Below are positions 25,533-33,779 of a stretch of 64,000 bases of DNA, in pieces (positions within the stretch are counted from its first letter, which is position 1; each line of letters starts with the position of its first letter). The DNA is from CAYLXX01 sp964484325. Lineage in GTDB: Bacteria > Patescibacteriota > Microgenomatia > UBA1406 > GWC2-37-13. Location: contig CAZAEE010000003.1 of assembly GCA_964484325.1 (NCBI GenBank), forward strand, positions 1 through 64,000, read 5' to 3'. Position numbers and translations under genes: made by a program. The notes beneath the pieces were generated by a model that saw nothing but the letters and a program-made list of their open reading frames with translations, searched no databases and was not told the DNA's origin.

Positions 25533-26267
25533 GTGAAACTGATTTCCTTAAACATTGAGGCCAGTAATCATCTGGATCGAGTTTTACCATTTCTACAACA
25601 GGAATCGGCTGACGTCGTCTGTCTTCAAGAGGTGATTGATACCGATGTTGAGGCGTTAAAAAAATCACTTCACATGGATGGTGTATATGTACCAGCCGTT
25701 TATATAAATATTGGAAATAAACCAGAAGACACACTCTTACCTATTGGTACTCACGAAGGAACGATGATATTGTTTAATGAGGAACCGAAAAACATACTTT
25801 TACTTCCCTATGTAAAACAAGATAAAAGAGTTCCGTCATATAATGGTATTCCAAACAATGTCAACAGATTTCTTTTAGGTGTTGAGCTTCAAATGAATCA
25901 AACTTTCTACCGCGTTTTCACTACTCACTTTACATGGACGCCGAACGGTAAATCATCATCTCTTCAGTTTGAAGATATGGACAAGATGCTGACTCAGTTA
26001 GATACATTCGAGCAATATATTCTCTGCGGTGACTTTAATGCACCCCGCGGTGGTGAGATCTGGCGCCTGTTAACAAATCGCCTGCATGACAATATTCCTC
26101 AATCAGTCACAACGACCTTAGATCCTGTTATTCACCGCATAAAAAATCTCCAGTTAGTAGTCGATGGAATATTTAGTACCCCGTCATACTTGGTGACTGG
26201 CGTTCGGTTAGAAAGTGGTATTAGCGATCACCAGGCGCTCATTGCTACTTTGACAACTGCAATTTAA
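25533..26267 (+). CDS. Endonuclease/exonuclease/phosphatase (EEP) family protein
   Basis: 244-residue DNase I-fold hydrolase. Catalytic signatures are LISLNIEAS (Asn), VVCLQEV (Glu), FTTHFTWTP (His), LCGDFNAPRGG (Asp-Asn) and the C-terminal ISDHQALIA (Asp-His). It starts with GTG 12 bases after the small membrane protein gene. It shares family motifs but little else with the EEP protein at 11205-11912. Substrate unknown; pairing with a membrane protein suggests a membrane-near role, which is only an inference. Confidence 0.8.
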   Translation: MKLISLNIEASNHLDRVLPFLQQESADVVCLQEVIDTDVEALKKSLHMDGVYVPAVYINIGNKPEDTLLPIGTHEGTMILFNEEPKNILLLPYVKQDKRVPSYNGIPNNVNRFLLGVELQMNQTFYRVFTTHFTWTPNGKSSSLQFEDMDKMLTQLDTFEQYILCGDFNAPRGGEIWRLLTNRLHDNIPQSVTTTLDPVIHRIKNLQLVVDGIFSTPSYLVTGVRLESGISDHQALIATLTTAI

Positions 26268-26272
26268 ATAAT

Positions 26273-27931
26273 TTACTTATCTGGCGGGATGTTATAGTAC
26301 ACCATAAGATCCTTGGCGATGTCGAAAAAAAGCGGTGCGGCAGTTTCTGCGCCCCAGGGTGAAGCTTTCGGTTCTTTTAAGATGACAAGCGCGATAAACT
26401 TAGGTTTTTCAGCTGGAGCAAATCCGATAAAAGAAGCAATCGTCTTTGTCGGATCATAGTGTCCGGCTATTGGTACCTGTGCCGTCCCTGTTTTGCCTCC
26501 CATGGTGTAGCCTTTTGGCTTTGCCCATTGAAACTCCCCGTGTTCAACAGTTGCCACGAGCATTTTTTTTAATATTTCAGAAGTTCGCTCATCGAGAATT
26601 TTTTTAGAAACTTGCGGATCCCGCTCTTTAATCTCGTCACCGTCAACAGTTTTTTTTACAATATACGGCCTCAGGAGATTGCCTCCGTTTATGACCGTTG
26701 AGAACGCCCGAATCATCTGAATCGGCGTGACTGCTATCCCCTGGCCAAAGGTAACTGTCGCATAATCAATCGGGTGCCAATTGCCTCTTTGTCTTAAGAT
26801 ACCGCCAACTTCTCCCTGTAAATCAATACCCGTTGGCTGCCCAAAACCATACTGAGTTACGTATTTATAAATCTGGTTATTGCCAAGTTTGCTACCAATG
26901 TAAACCATCCCAACGTTGGATGATTTTTCAAGAATTCGAGTTATGCTAATTTTGCCTTCATACTGGTTATTCCAGGTTTGGATTTTGTACTCTCCAACCG
27001 GTACTGGTCCGGTCTCATCATATATATCATCAGGTTTAATCACATGGTCTTTGATCGCTGCTGCAACAATCAATGGTTTAAACGTCGAGCCAGGCTCGTA
27101 AAGATCAGAAATACTGGCATTTTTAAAATCTTTTCCCGTGTAATCATAATAGGTACTGGGATCAAAATCAGGCAAGCACGTTAATGCCAAAATTTCACCC
27201 GTGTAAGGATCAGCGACTATAACACACCCTTGTGATACCTGATAAGTATCCATAGCGGCCGCGAGCTTTTTTTTAACAATGTTTTGGACTGATTTATCAA
27301 TTGTCAAATAAAGATCGCGACCATCCTGAGACTGGACTCTCTGTTGTACACCAAAAAAGATTGGTCGTCCAAGAAGATCCCGTTCTGACTTTAGGAAACC
27401 AGCTAATCCAGCTAACTCTTGATCATAATACCCTTCTATGCCAAAGTACCCTACGTTATTACCTTCTTTGTTCTTGCCGACAAATCCAAGTACATGGGCC
27501 GATAAGGAAGACTCGGGATAAAAGCGCTTCTGTTCTTCATCAAGACCAATTCCCTTTGGAATTGCATGTAATAACTTGTCTTTTGTCGCACTATCGACGT
27601 TATCTGCGATCGAGATCCAGTCTTTTTGCATATCAATTCTAGCCTCAAGCGTCGCTTGACCCAGTTTCAGAATTGAGTCAAGTTTTTCGACCATTTCGTC
27701 TTTTGAAGCAATTAGCTTCGGTTCAACATGGAGTTTATAAAGAGTTTGATTTATGGCAAGAGGCGCGCCAAATCGATCAAAGATTTTCCCTCTTTCGGCT
27801 GTAATTTTATTAGTGTGCAGATAGTCTGTACTTTGAGGACTCGAGTTGACAACCTGGATAAAAAAAAGTTTGACGATAACAGACAGAAAGATTGCCAGAA
27901 AAAAGACAAAAAGCAGTTTAATTTTTATCAT
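26273..27931 (-). CDS. ftsI: Class B penicillin-binding protein FtsI (PBP2/3)
   Basis: Septal peptidoglycan transpeptidase, 552 residues from ATG 27931. One N-terminal membrane helix (IKLLFVFFLAIFLSVIVKLFF) precedes a dimerisation domain beginning about TAERGKIFDR. The catalytic SxxK is GSTFKPL with S282-K285, the SxN motif is KSSNVGM and the KTG motif is MGGKTGTAQVP. It works with FtsW. The start overlaps the end of ftsL by 14 bases. A longer frame reaches 28024 but lies inside ftsL; ATG 27943 is a near alternative. Confidence 0.95.
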   Translation of the reverse strand: MIKIKLLFVFFLAIFLSVIVKLFFIQVVNSSPQSTDYLHTNKITAERGKIFDRFGAPLAINQTLYKLHVEPKLIASKDEMVEKLDSILKLGQATLEARIDMQKDWISIADNVDSATKDKLLHAIPKGIGLDEEQKRFYPESSLSAHVLGFVGKNKEGNNVGYFGIEGYYDQELAGLAGFLKSERDLLGRPIFFGVQQRVQSQDGRDLYLTIDKSVQNIVKKKLAAAMDTYQVSQGCVIVADPYTGEILALTCLPDFDPSTYYDYTGKDFKNASISDLYEPGSTFKPLIVAAAIKDHVIKPDDIYDETGPVPVGEYKIQTWNNQYEGKISITRILEKSSNVGMVYIGSKLGNNQIYKYVTQYGFGQPTGIDLQGEVGGILRQRGNWHPIDYATVTFGQGIAVTPIQMIRAFSTVINGGNLLRPYIVKKTVDGDEIKERDPQVSKKILDERTSEILKKMLVATVEHGEFQWAKPKGYTMGGKTGTAQVPIAGHYDPTKTIASFIGFAPAEKPKFIALVILKEPKASPWGAETAAPLFFDIAKDLMVYYNIPPDK

Positions 27932-28211
27932 ACACAGAACCATTCTTGGCAACTGTATGATTATCCATGTAGACAGGCGCAGATTTTTTGGTGTACTGGA
28001 GTTGGGCTGCCATTGACGCAGCATAAGTCAACGACTCAATTTGATAAGCTTTTTTCTCCAACTCGACATTTTGTTTGTGAAGTAACGTTATCTGAGATTC
28101 AAACCCATTAATATCGGCTGACAGCCGCATACCATTAATAAACAAAAACACGTTAGCTACAACGAGAAAAAAGAAAATAAACCAGATTGTTTGTTTAAAA
28201 ACACCTTTCAT
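27918..28211 (-). CDS. ftsL: FtsL-like divisome protein
   Basis: 97-residue bitopic protein with one membrane helix (residues about 8-27, QTIWFIFFFLVVANVFLFIN) and a heptad-like coiled-coil segment (FESQITLLHKQNVELEKKAYQIESL). Sequence conservation in FtsL is weak; the call rests on size, topology and position between rsmH and ftsI, the classical place of ftsL. It lies 1 base after rsmH. Confidence 0.75.
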   Translation of the reverse strand: MKGVFKQTIWFIFFFLVVANVFLFINGMRLSADINGFESQITLLHKQNVELEKKAYQIESLTYAASMAAQLQYTKKSAPVYMDNHTVAKNGSVYDKN

Positions 28212-28212
28212 A

Positions 28213-29064
28213 TTATTTTGAAAAAACTCTCAACTTAGCTGAACGCTCAAATTTTTTATTTGATCTGTTATTGATGAGACTATATTGTTGTCTCAACCCG
28301 TTCTCTTGGATAAATTTCTTGACGATTCTGTCCTCTGCTGAGTGAAACGTAATCACAGCCACTTTCCCATCAGGTTGTAAAATGCCAACTGCTTCTTTCA
28401 ATCCACTTTTCAAGTTGTCCATCTCGTGATTAACTTGAATTCGTAGTGCTTGAAAGATCCGACTGGCCGCCTGGGAAAAATTATGATAGTGTCCCTGACG
28501 ACAACTTGCTAGCTCCCCATGGATAACTTTCACTAAATCTTCGACTTTTCTGAATTTGTTCTTAACTCGCACCTGAGTCACTTTTTTGGCGATCAGTTCT
28601 GAATGAACATCCTCACCATACCGTGCCAATAAACCATATAACTCTTCTTGTGTATATGTATTCAACACGTCTGCGGCTGTTTCTTCTAAATGTTTAACAT
28701 CAATTCTCATATCTAGTGGTTCCTCCTCATACTTAAACGAAAATCCCCGAGCTGACTGAGACAGCTGCCTCATGGAAATACCCAGATCAAAAATCACACC
28801 CGCAACTGGAAAAAAGTGCTCTTTCCTAGCTAGCTGCCCGATTTGGGAAAAATTACCTACTGCAACATGCAGCAGCGGACTTTTAAGCTCTGCTTTAAGG
28901 TGTTCGAATTGATCTTGATCCCAATCTATAGCTAATACGTTTGCCCCTCTTTCAAGGAGTGCTCGCGTATGCCCGCCTTCGCCGGCTGTGGCGTCGATAT
29001 ACTTGGCACCTGACTTAATGTCTATAGCATCAATCACTTGTTGTAAAAGTACCGGTGTATGCAT
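28213..29064 (-). CDS. rsmH: 16S rRNA (cytosine-1402-N4)-methyltransferase
   Basis: AdoMet-dependent methyltransferase (MraW) modifying C1402 in the ribosomal decoding site, 283 residues. It has the N-terminal MHTPVLLQQVIDAI, the AdoMet motif YIDATAGEGGHTRALLE, the central DLGISMRQLSQSARGFSF, and the C-terminal VAVITFHSAEDRIVKKF. The ATG at 29064 follows the mraZ stop as TAATATG. The longer frame starts at TTG inside mraZ and was not used. Confidence 0.97.
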   Translation of the reverse strand: MHTPVLLQQVIDAIDIKSGAKYIDATAGEGGHTRALLERGANVLAIDWDQDQFEHLKAELKSPLLHVAVGNFSQIGQLARKEHFFPVAGVIFDLGISMRQLSQSARGFSFKYEEEPLDMRIDVKHLEETAADVLNTYTQEELYGLLARYGEDVHSELIAKKVTQVRVKNKFRKVEDLVKVIHGELASCRQGHYHNFSQAASRIFQALRIQVNHEMDNLKSGLKEAVGILQPDGKVAVITFHSAEDRIVKKFIQENGLRQQYSLINNRSNKKFERSAKLRVFSK

Positions 29065-29065
29065 A

Positions 29066-29461
29066 TTACAGACCAACTTGTTTCATATGCTTTTCCCATT
29101 TTGTTTTATTCCAGATCTCGAAATGATCGCCCACTCCGACAATGATCACTTTCCCCGGTAATTCTGCATACTGGATAAGCATCCGAGGAATTACGAACCT
29201 TCCCTGGTCATCGATCTCCAGATATGCAGCCGAGGAAAACATAAATCGTCTTTTTTCAAGGTTCTCTTTCTCAAGAAGCGATACGTGCAGCAGTTCTGCT
29301 GCGCGGTCTTCAAAGTCCTGCCTGTCGTAGCCTGCTAAACACAGATCGAATCCACGACTCAGAACAAAAACGCTTCCTTTTAAAAGTTCTCTCAGTTTCT
29401 TGGGGAGAAGCATCCGGCTGGGTCCACTAAACGATACTTCATATTCACCCAAAAACACCAT
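29066..29461 (-). CDS. mraZ: Transcriptional regulator MraZ
   Basis: 131-residue double AbrB/SpoVT-like protein that regulates division and cell-wall (dcw) operons and caps the cluster in many bacteria. Signatures are the N-terminal FLGEYEVSFSG, the first LPKKLRELL, and the second repeat YLEIDDQGRFVIPRMLIQYA. The ATG at 29461 was preferred over the one 6 bases upstream because it lies 8 bases after a consensus promoter and gives the family-like MVFLGEY start. It heads mraZ-rsmH-ftsL-ftsI. No obvious TGGG-type MraZ box array is visible in the 78-base upstream gap. Confidence 0.93.
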   Translation of the reverse strand: MVFLGEYEVSFSGPSRMLLPKKLRELLKGSVFVLSRGFDLCLAGYDRQDFEDRAAELLHVSLLEKENLEKRRFMFSSAAYLEIDDQGRFVIPRMLIQYAELPGKVIIVGVGDHFEIWNKTKWEKHMKQVGL

Positions 29462-29469
29462 ATACATCC

Positions 29470-29498
29470 ATTTAACGCCAAATTAAAATGATTGTCAA
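29470..29498 (-). promoter_or_regulatory. Promoter of the mraZ-rsmH-ftsL-ftsI cluster
   Basis: Minus strand: perfect -35 TTGACA (29493-29498), 17-base spacer, -10 TTAAAT (29470-29475), then 8 bases to the ATG at 29461. The predicted transcript starts within a base or two of the start codon. Confidence 0.75.
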
Positions 29499-29522
29499 GA
29501 GAAAAAAACGGTAGGATTAAGG

Positions 29523-29528
29523 TATAAT
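29523..29528 (+). promoter_or_regulatory. Candidate -10 box of murJ
   Basis: TATAAT 11 bases before the murJ ATG at 29540; predicted leader about 4-5 bases. No clear -35. It lies divergently beside the mraZ promoter in the same 78-base gap. Confidence 0.45.
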
Positions 29529-29539
29529 AATCAGGTAGT

Positions 29540-31165
29540 ATGATGCGTTTTCTAGAAAAAACCCGGGAAATGATTTTTGCTCGCCAGACGAGCCTTTTAT
29601 CTTCAACAATTATCATTTCGGTAATGGTCATTGTTTCAAGGCTATTTGGCTTCATGAGGTATCGTATTTTTGCTAGCTACTTTACCAAAGAGGAACTTGA
29701 TATCTTTTTCGCCGCTTTTCGTATTCCGGACCTAATTTTTGAGATCTTGATTACTGGTGCTTTAACTACTTCACTTATACCATTTTATATCCGTTATCAG
29801 AAAAACAAGGAGCTTCAGGATATCAATATTTCCTCAATCATGAACGTAATCATGATTGTACTTCTTGGATCAGTGGTAATACTGACTTTTTTGCTGCCGT
29901 ACATTATGGCGTTTATTACGCCCGGGTTCCCTAAGGAAAAAATCGATCAGATCGTGTCTTACTCACAAATTCTTCTGATCGGACAACTACCTTTTTTTAT
30001 ATTTGGTACATTTCTCACGGGTATTAGTCAGGCTCGCAAAGTTTTTCTAATTCCTTCATTGGCACCCATTATTTATAATGTGGCGATTATCATCTTCACG
30101 TTTTTCTTCGCTCATTCGCTTTATCTGCTTGCGCCGGTCCTTGGAGTAGTTGTCGGAGCTTTTCTGTTTTTTGTGATTCAGTTGCCTGTATTAGCAGTTG
30201 CCAATTTAGAGTATAAATTTCTTGTCATCCACAAAAAAGTCGTCATAGAGTTTTTCCGGATCGCAATACCCCGGATAGTGACAGTGATTGTGGCCCAGAT
30301 TGAAGCAACCATTGATCTGACGTTAACTTCACTGATTGCACCCGGAGCATATACAGTTTTTTACTTAGCTCAACATTTACAGCTGCTGCCTGTATCAGTG
30401 CTGGGAATTGCTTTTGGACAAGCTTCTTTACCTTATCTGACTGAGTTATATCAGGAAAACCGACTGAGTGAGTTTCGTGAGATTATCGTTAAGTCTATTC
30501 TCAACCTTTTTTTCTTCACCATCCCGATTATGGGTATACTAATTTTTGCCCGTACTCCAATCGTTAGATTTTTCTTTGGCGGTGATAAGTTCGATTGGAA
30601 CGCGACAGTGTCTACTGCTGTAACTCTTTCATTTTTTGCTCTGTCTATTCCATTTCATTCTGTCTATTACTTCATCACCCGCTGTTTTTATGCATTATTT
30701 GACAGTAAAACTCCCTTTTACATCAGCGTCGTTTCAATCAGCATTAATGCGCTTTTAAGTCTTTATCTTGTTGTCGGACTTAAGTTGCCTGTCTGGTCTC
30801 TGGCATTTTCATTTTCAACTGCCATTACATTCCAGGTAATCTTGCTTCTTATTCTGCTTTATAAACGAATTCATGGATTCAGTATTTACATCCTTCTTCG
30901 CCAAACTACAAAGATGGCACTGGTGGCTGCGATAGCTTCCTTTTTTTCTTATTATGTTGAAAAATTACTCGATGGGTTAATTCTTGATACCTCACGGACA
31001 ATTAACGTATTTCTCCTTCTAATAATCACCGCAACAATCTATTTTAGTTTGTATTTTTTCCTGGCTTGGGTTTTTAATATCAGTGAAATCGCCTTTATTA
31101 CAAAAATTGTCGGCAAAATGAAGTATTACCAAAAACGTATTTTTGAAGTTTATACAAGTCCATGA
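29540..31165 (+). CDS. murJ: Lipid II flippase MurJ
   Basis: MOP-superfamily membrane transporter of 541 residues with about 14 helices that flips lipid II to the outer face. The N-terminal LLSSTIIISVMVIVSRLFGFMRYRIFASYF and the following LDIFFAAFRIPDLIFEILITGALTTSLIPF are textbook MurJ/MviN (read as consecutive segments), including the arginine in the first cytoplasmic loop. It is the first gene of the murJ-phosphorylase-mltG unit and overlaps the next gene by 4 bases (ATGA). Confidence 0.96.
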   Translation: MMRFLEKTREMIFARQTSLLSSTIIISVMVIVSRLFGFMRYRIFASYFTKEELDIFFAAFRIPDLIFEILITGALTTSLIPFYIRYQKNKELQDINISSIMNVIMIVLLGSVVILTFLLPYIMAFITPGFPKEKIDQIVSYSQILLIGQLPFFIFGTFLTGISQARKVFLIPSLAPIIYNVAIIIFTFFFAHSLYLLAPVLGVVVGAFLFFVIQLPVLAVANLEYKFLVIHKKVVIEFFRIAIPRIVTVIVAQIEATIDLTLTSLIAPGAYTVFYLAQHLQLLPVSVLGIAFGQASLPYLTELYQENRLSEFREIIVKSILNLFFFTIPIMGILIFARTPIVRFFFGGDKFDWNATVSTAVTLSFFALSIPFHSVYYFITRCFYALFDSKTPFYISVVSISINALLSLYLVVGLKLPVWSLAFSFSTAITFQVILLLILLYKRIHGFSIYILLRQTTKMALVAAIASFFSYYVEKLLDGLILDTSRTINVFLLLIITATIYFSLYFFLAWVFNISEIAFITKIVGKMKYYQKRIFEVYTSP

Positions 31166-32427
31166 TTCACGATTCTGAGAATACTAAACATCTTGAGGCT
31201 ATAAAATCGATTCAAAAAAAGCTCTTGGGAAAAGAGCTGTCATACAAAGAGATATTCACTTTGATGGATCAAATCACTCAAAAGAAATTAAGCGACGTTC
31301 TTACCACTTATTTTGTGGCTTCGTCTTTTAAGGAAGGTTACAGCCCCAAAGAGTTATTTTACTTCACCAAAGCAATGGTGGAAACGGGAACAAAACTTAA
31401 GTTTGACGGGATTGTAGCTGATAAACACTCGACTGGTGGAGTAGCTGGAACTCGCACAACGCTTATTATTGTACCGATCATTGCCGCAGCTGGCTTCACA
31501 ATTCCCAAAACCTCATCACGGGCGATCACGACTCCAGCAGGAACGGCTGACGTGATGGAGCTTATTGCCAATGTTAACTTTACACCAAAACAAGTTTATA
31601 AAATTATTGATCGAGCTGGCGGCTGCATTGTCTGGAATGGACAGTTGGGGCTCGCACCGGCCGATGACATCATAATTCACGTTGAAGCACCGCTTATGTT
31701 TGAGTCATTTGACAAAATCATCGTCTCGATCATGGCCAAAAAGATTGCCGTCTCAGCTAATCATCTTATCCTTGATATTCCCGTAGGTAAAACCATGAAA
31801 ATACATCATTTTGAGGAGGCTGAGCTTGTTGCAAAAAAATTCATCGCTCTTGGGAAGCAGTTTGACATGAAAGTGGTTGTCGATATTAATGAAACGCTTG
31901 AGCCAGCCGGCTCTGGCGTCGGCGCCTACCTTGAAGCCAAAGATGTCCTGGCAGTACTCGAGCAGACACGCGATCGACCGCTCCGACTCGAGGCCAAAGC
32001 ACTACGATTGGCGGGTAAACTTCTTGACATCTGTTACAAAGATGATCATCAGAAAAAAAACGGAGAAGATGAAGCGCGACGACTGTTAACAAGTGGTATC
32101 GCTCTTAAAAAATTTAGAGAAATCGTCAAAGCCCAGGGAGGGTCTGAGGAAATTTCCACAGAGAGATTAAAAACCAAAGCACTCATCAAACGAGTTACGT
32201 CAAGGAAAGCTGGTAAAATTAAAGCTATTAATAACTACAATCTCAACTCGATTGCTAAACTATTGGGCGCACCTGTCGACAAACATGCTTGTATTTATTT
32301 ATACAAACACTTAGATGAAAAAGTTGACAAACGAGAACCTTTACTGGAACTTCACTCCAAAAATCTGTATCGAATAAAAGAGGCTGAAGTGACACTAGAA
32401 AATTTTCCCATTTATGATATAGAATAA
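31162..32427 (+). CDS. AMP/thymidine phosphorylase family protein
   Basis: Pyrimidine-nucleoside phosphorylase superfamily enzyme of 421 residues that cleaves a (deoxy)nucleoside or nucleotide with phosphate. The phosphate-binding motif is DKHSTGGVAG (K88-H89-S90). The following segment (TRTTLIIVPIIAAAG, then TIPKTSSRAITTPAGTAD) matches archaeal-type AMP phosphorylases better than bacterial DeoA, which reads GDKVSL. It lacks the roughly 80-residue extra N-terminal domain of archaeal AMP phosphorylase, so its length fits DeoA. Substrate is therefore open: AMP in the CPR/archaeal nucleotide salvage route, or thymidine. It sits between murJ and mltG with no functional link obvious. Confidence 0.82.
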   Translation: MIHDSENTKHLEAIKSIQKKLLGKELSYKEIFTLMDQITQKKLSDVLTTYFVASSFKEGYSPKELFYFTKAMVETGTKLKFDGIVADKHSTGGVAGTRTTLIIVPIIAAAGFTIPKTSSRAITTPAGTADVMELIANVNFTPKQVYKIIDRAGGCIVWNGQLGLAPADDIIIHVEAPLMFESFDKIIVSIMAKKIAVSANHLILDIPVGKTMKIHHFEEAELVAKKFIALGKQFDMKVVVDINETLEPAGSGVGAYLEAKDVLAVLEQTRDRPLRLEAKALRLAGKLLDICYKDDHQKKNGEDEARRLLTSGIALKKFREIVKAQGGSEEISTERLKTKALIKRVTSRKAGKIKAINNYNLNSIAKLLGAPVDKHACIYLYKHLDEKVDKREPLLELHSKNLYRIKEAEVTLENFPIYDIE

Positions 32428-32434
32428 ATAGCGT

Positions 32435-33400
32435 ATGAAACGAATTTTAATACTTATAATATTTTTAATTGTAGTTGTCTTAGGAGCGTTTATCATATAC
32501 AAAGAAGGAGGCTTAGCTCCAGATAAAACGAGCACTAAAGCCAAAATATTTGTCGTTAATCGTGGTGAAGGACTCAATGCGATAGCTCAAAATCTTCATA
32601 ATGCTGGTCTTATTCGAAGTAGAGTTGTGTTTTATTTGGTGGTGAAGGAGTTGGGTATTGAGAAAAAAATTCAGGCTGGTGATTTTCGGTTATCACCGGC
32701 GATGAATGCATACGATGTCGCAAAGACCCTTACTCACGGCACACTTGATATTTGGGTCACTTTAGTAGAAGGCTTGCGTAAAGAGGAAGTAGCCCAAATT
32801 TTTGCAGAACAGATGCAGATCCCTGAGGTTGAGTTTATTAATAAAGCCCAGGAAGGTTATCTTTTTCCGGATACTTATCTGATGCCGCGTCAAGCAACTG
32901 CCGAAACAGTCATCTCTATTCTCAGTCACAACTTTGATACCAAATTTGATACGGTAAGACTGACGAAAGCGAAGCAAATTGGTTTAACAGAGGCTCAAGT
33001 TGTGACTCTGGCATCGATAGTCGAGCGTGAAGCCAGAACACCAGGTGTGAAACAAGAGGTAGCCAGTATTATCATGAAACGGCTACAGCTTGATATGCCT
33101 ATACAAAGTGATACCACTATTCAGTATGCTCTTGGCTACCAGCCGGGTGAAAAAACCTGGTGGAAAAAAGATATTACATTTGCTGATCTTGAAATAGATT
33201 CTCCATACAACACCTACCTACATAAAGGCCTTCCAGCTGGCCCAATCTGTAATCCCGGTCTCACATCAATTGACGCAGTCCTTAATGCAGATCCCAAAAG
33301 TACCCCATACCTGTTTTATATTGCAGACTCACAGGGACATATGCATTACGCTAAAACTGCCCAAGAACACCAGCAAAATGTTGATAAATACCTCAGGTGA
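32435..33400 (+). CDS. mltG: Endolytic murein transglycosylase MltG
   Basis: YceG-like enzyme of 321 residues that cuts nascent glycan strands and sets their length. One N-terminal membrane helix (residues about 3-22), a LysM-like segment (FVVNRGEGLNAIAQNLHNAG) and the catalytic domain with ASIVEREA (catalytic glutamate E197) and SPYNTYLHKGLPAGPICNPG. The C-terminal AKTAQEHQQNV is also typical. It lies 7 bases after the phosphorylase gene and overlaps the convergent gene by 8 bases. Confidence 0.95.
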   Translation: MKRILILIIFLIVVVLGAFIIYKEGGLAPDKTSTKAKIFVVNRGEGLNAIAQNLHNAGLIRSRVVFYLVVKELGIEKKIQAGDFRLSPAMNAYDVAKTLTHGTLDIWVTLVEGLRKEEVAQIFAEQMQIPEVEFINKAQEGYLFPDTYLMPRQATAETVISILSHNFDTKFDTVRLTKAKQIGLTEAQVVTLASIVEREARTPGVKQEVASIIMKRLQLDMPIQSDTTIQYALGYQPGEKTWWKKDITFADLEIDSPYNTYLHKGLPAGPICNPGLTSIDAVLNADPKSTPYLFYIADSQGHMHYAKTAQEHQQNVDKYLR

Positions 33401-33713
33401 CAGCTTCCTTATTATTTTCTTCCAACTCCTCCTGATCTAGTGGCGTGTAATTGGCGGCAGTTGTTGGAAGACTGACTCGACTCCCCCCAATGAGCGTAAA
33501 AGAGAAGACAATGGTAAAAATGATACTATATATATAAAACTCAATCGTTGGTAACCGACCGCTGTCCCACGAACTCATAATCCCTCCACCAATAATTGAT
33601 CCGGCCAATCCAAAAATTATATTTCGTATTGTTGCCATAAATGAGTCATCAAAAAGAAGTGATACTGCCCCTCCAGCAATCAATCCGAGTCCAAACCATA
33701 CAGTTATATCCAT
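33393..33713 (-). CDS. Small membrane protein, GlsB/YeaQ/YmgE-like
   Basis: 106 residues with three membrane helices. The arrangement WFGLGLIAGGAVSLLF, then NIIFGLAGSIIGGGIM, then a third helix (IYSIIFTIVFSFTLIGG) resembles the GlsB/YeaQ/YmgE family of stress-related membrane proteins (sometimes named transglycosylase-associated). The C-terminal tail is acidic (QEELEENNKEA). The family's molecular role is not known. Convergent with mltG. Confidence 0.5.
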   Translation of the reverse strand: MDITVWFGLGLIAGGAVSLLFDDSFMATIRNIIFGLAGSIIGGGIMSSWDSGRLPTIEFYIYSIIFTIVFSFTLIGGSRVSLPTTAANYTPLDQEELEENNKEAVT

Positions 33714-33779
33714 ATGTAAAAGTGTACTTATCTATTGTGATAGATCTGAAAGAGAGTGATAAGGGTTATGTAAGATATA

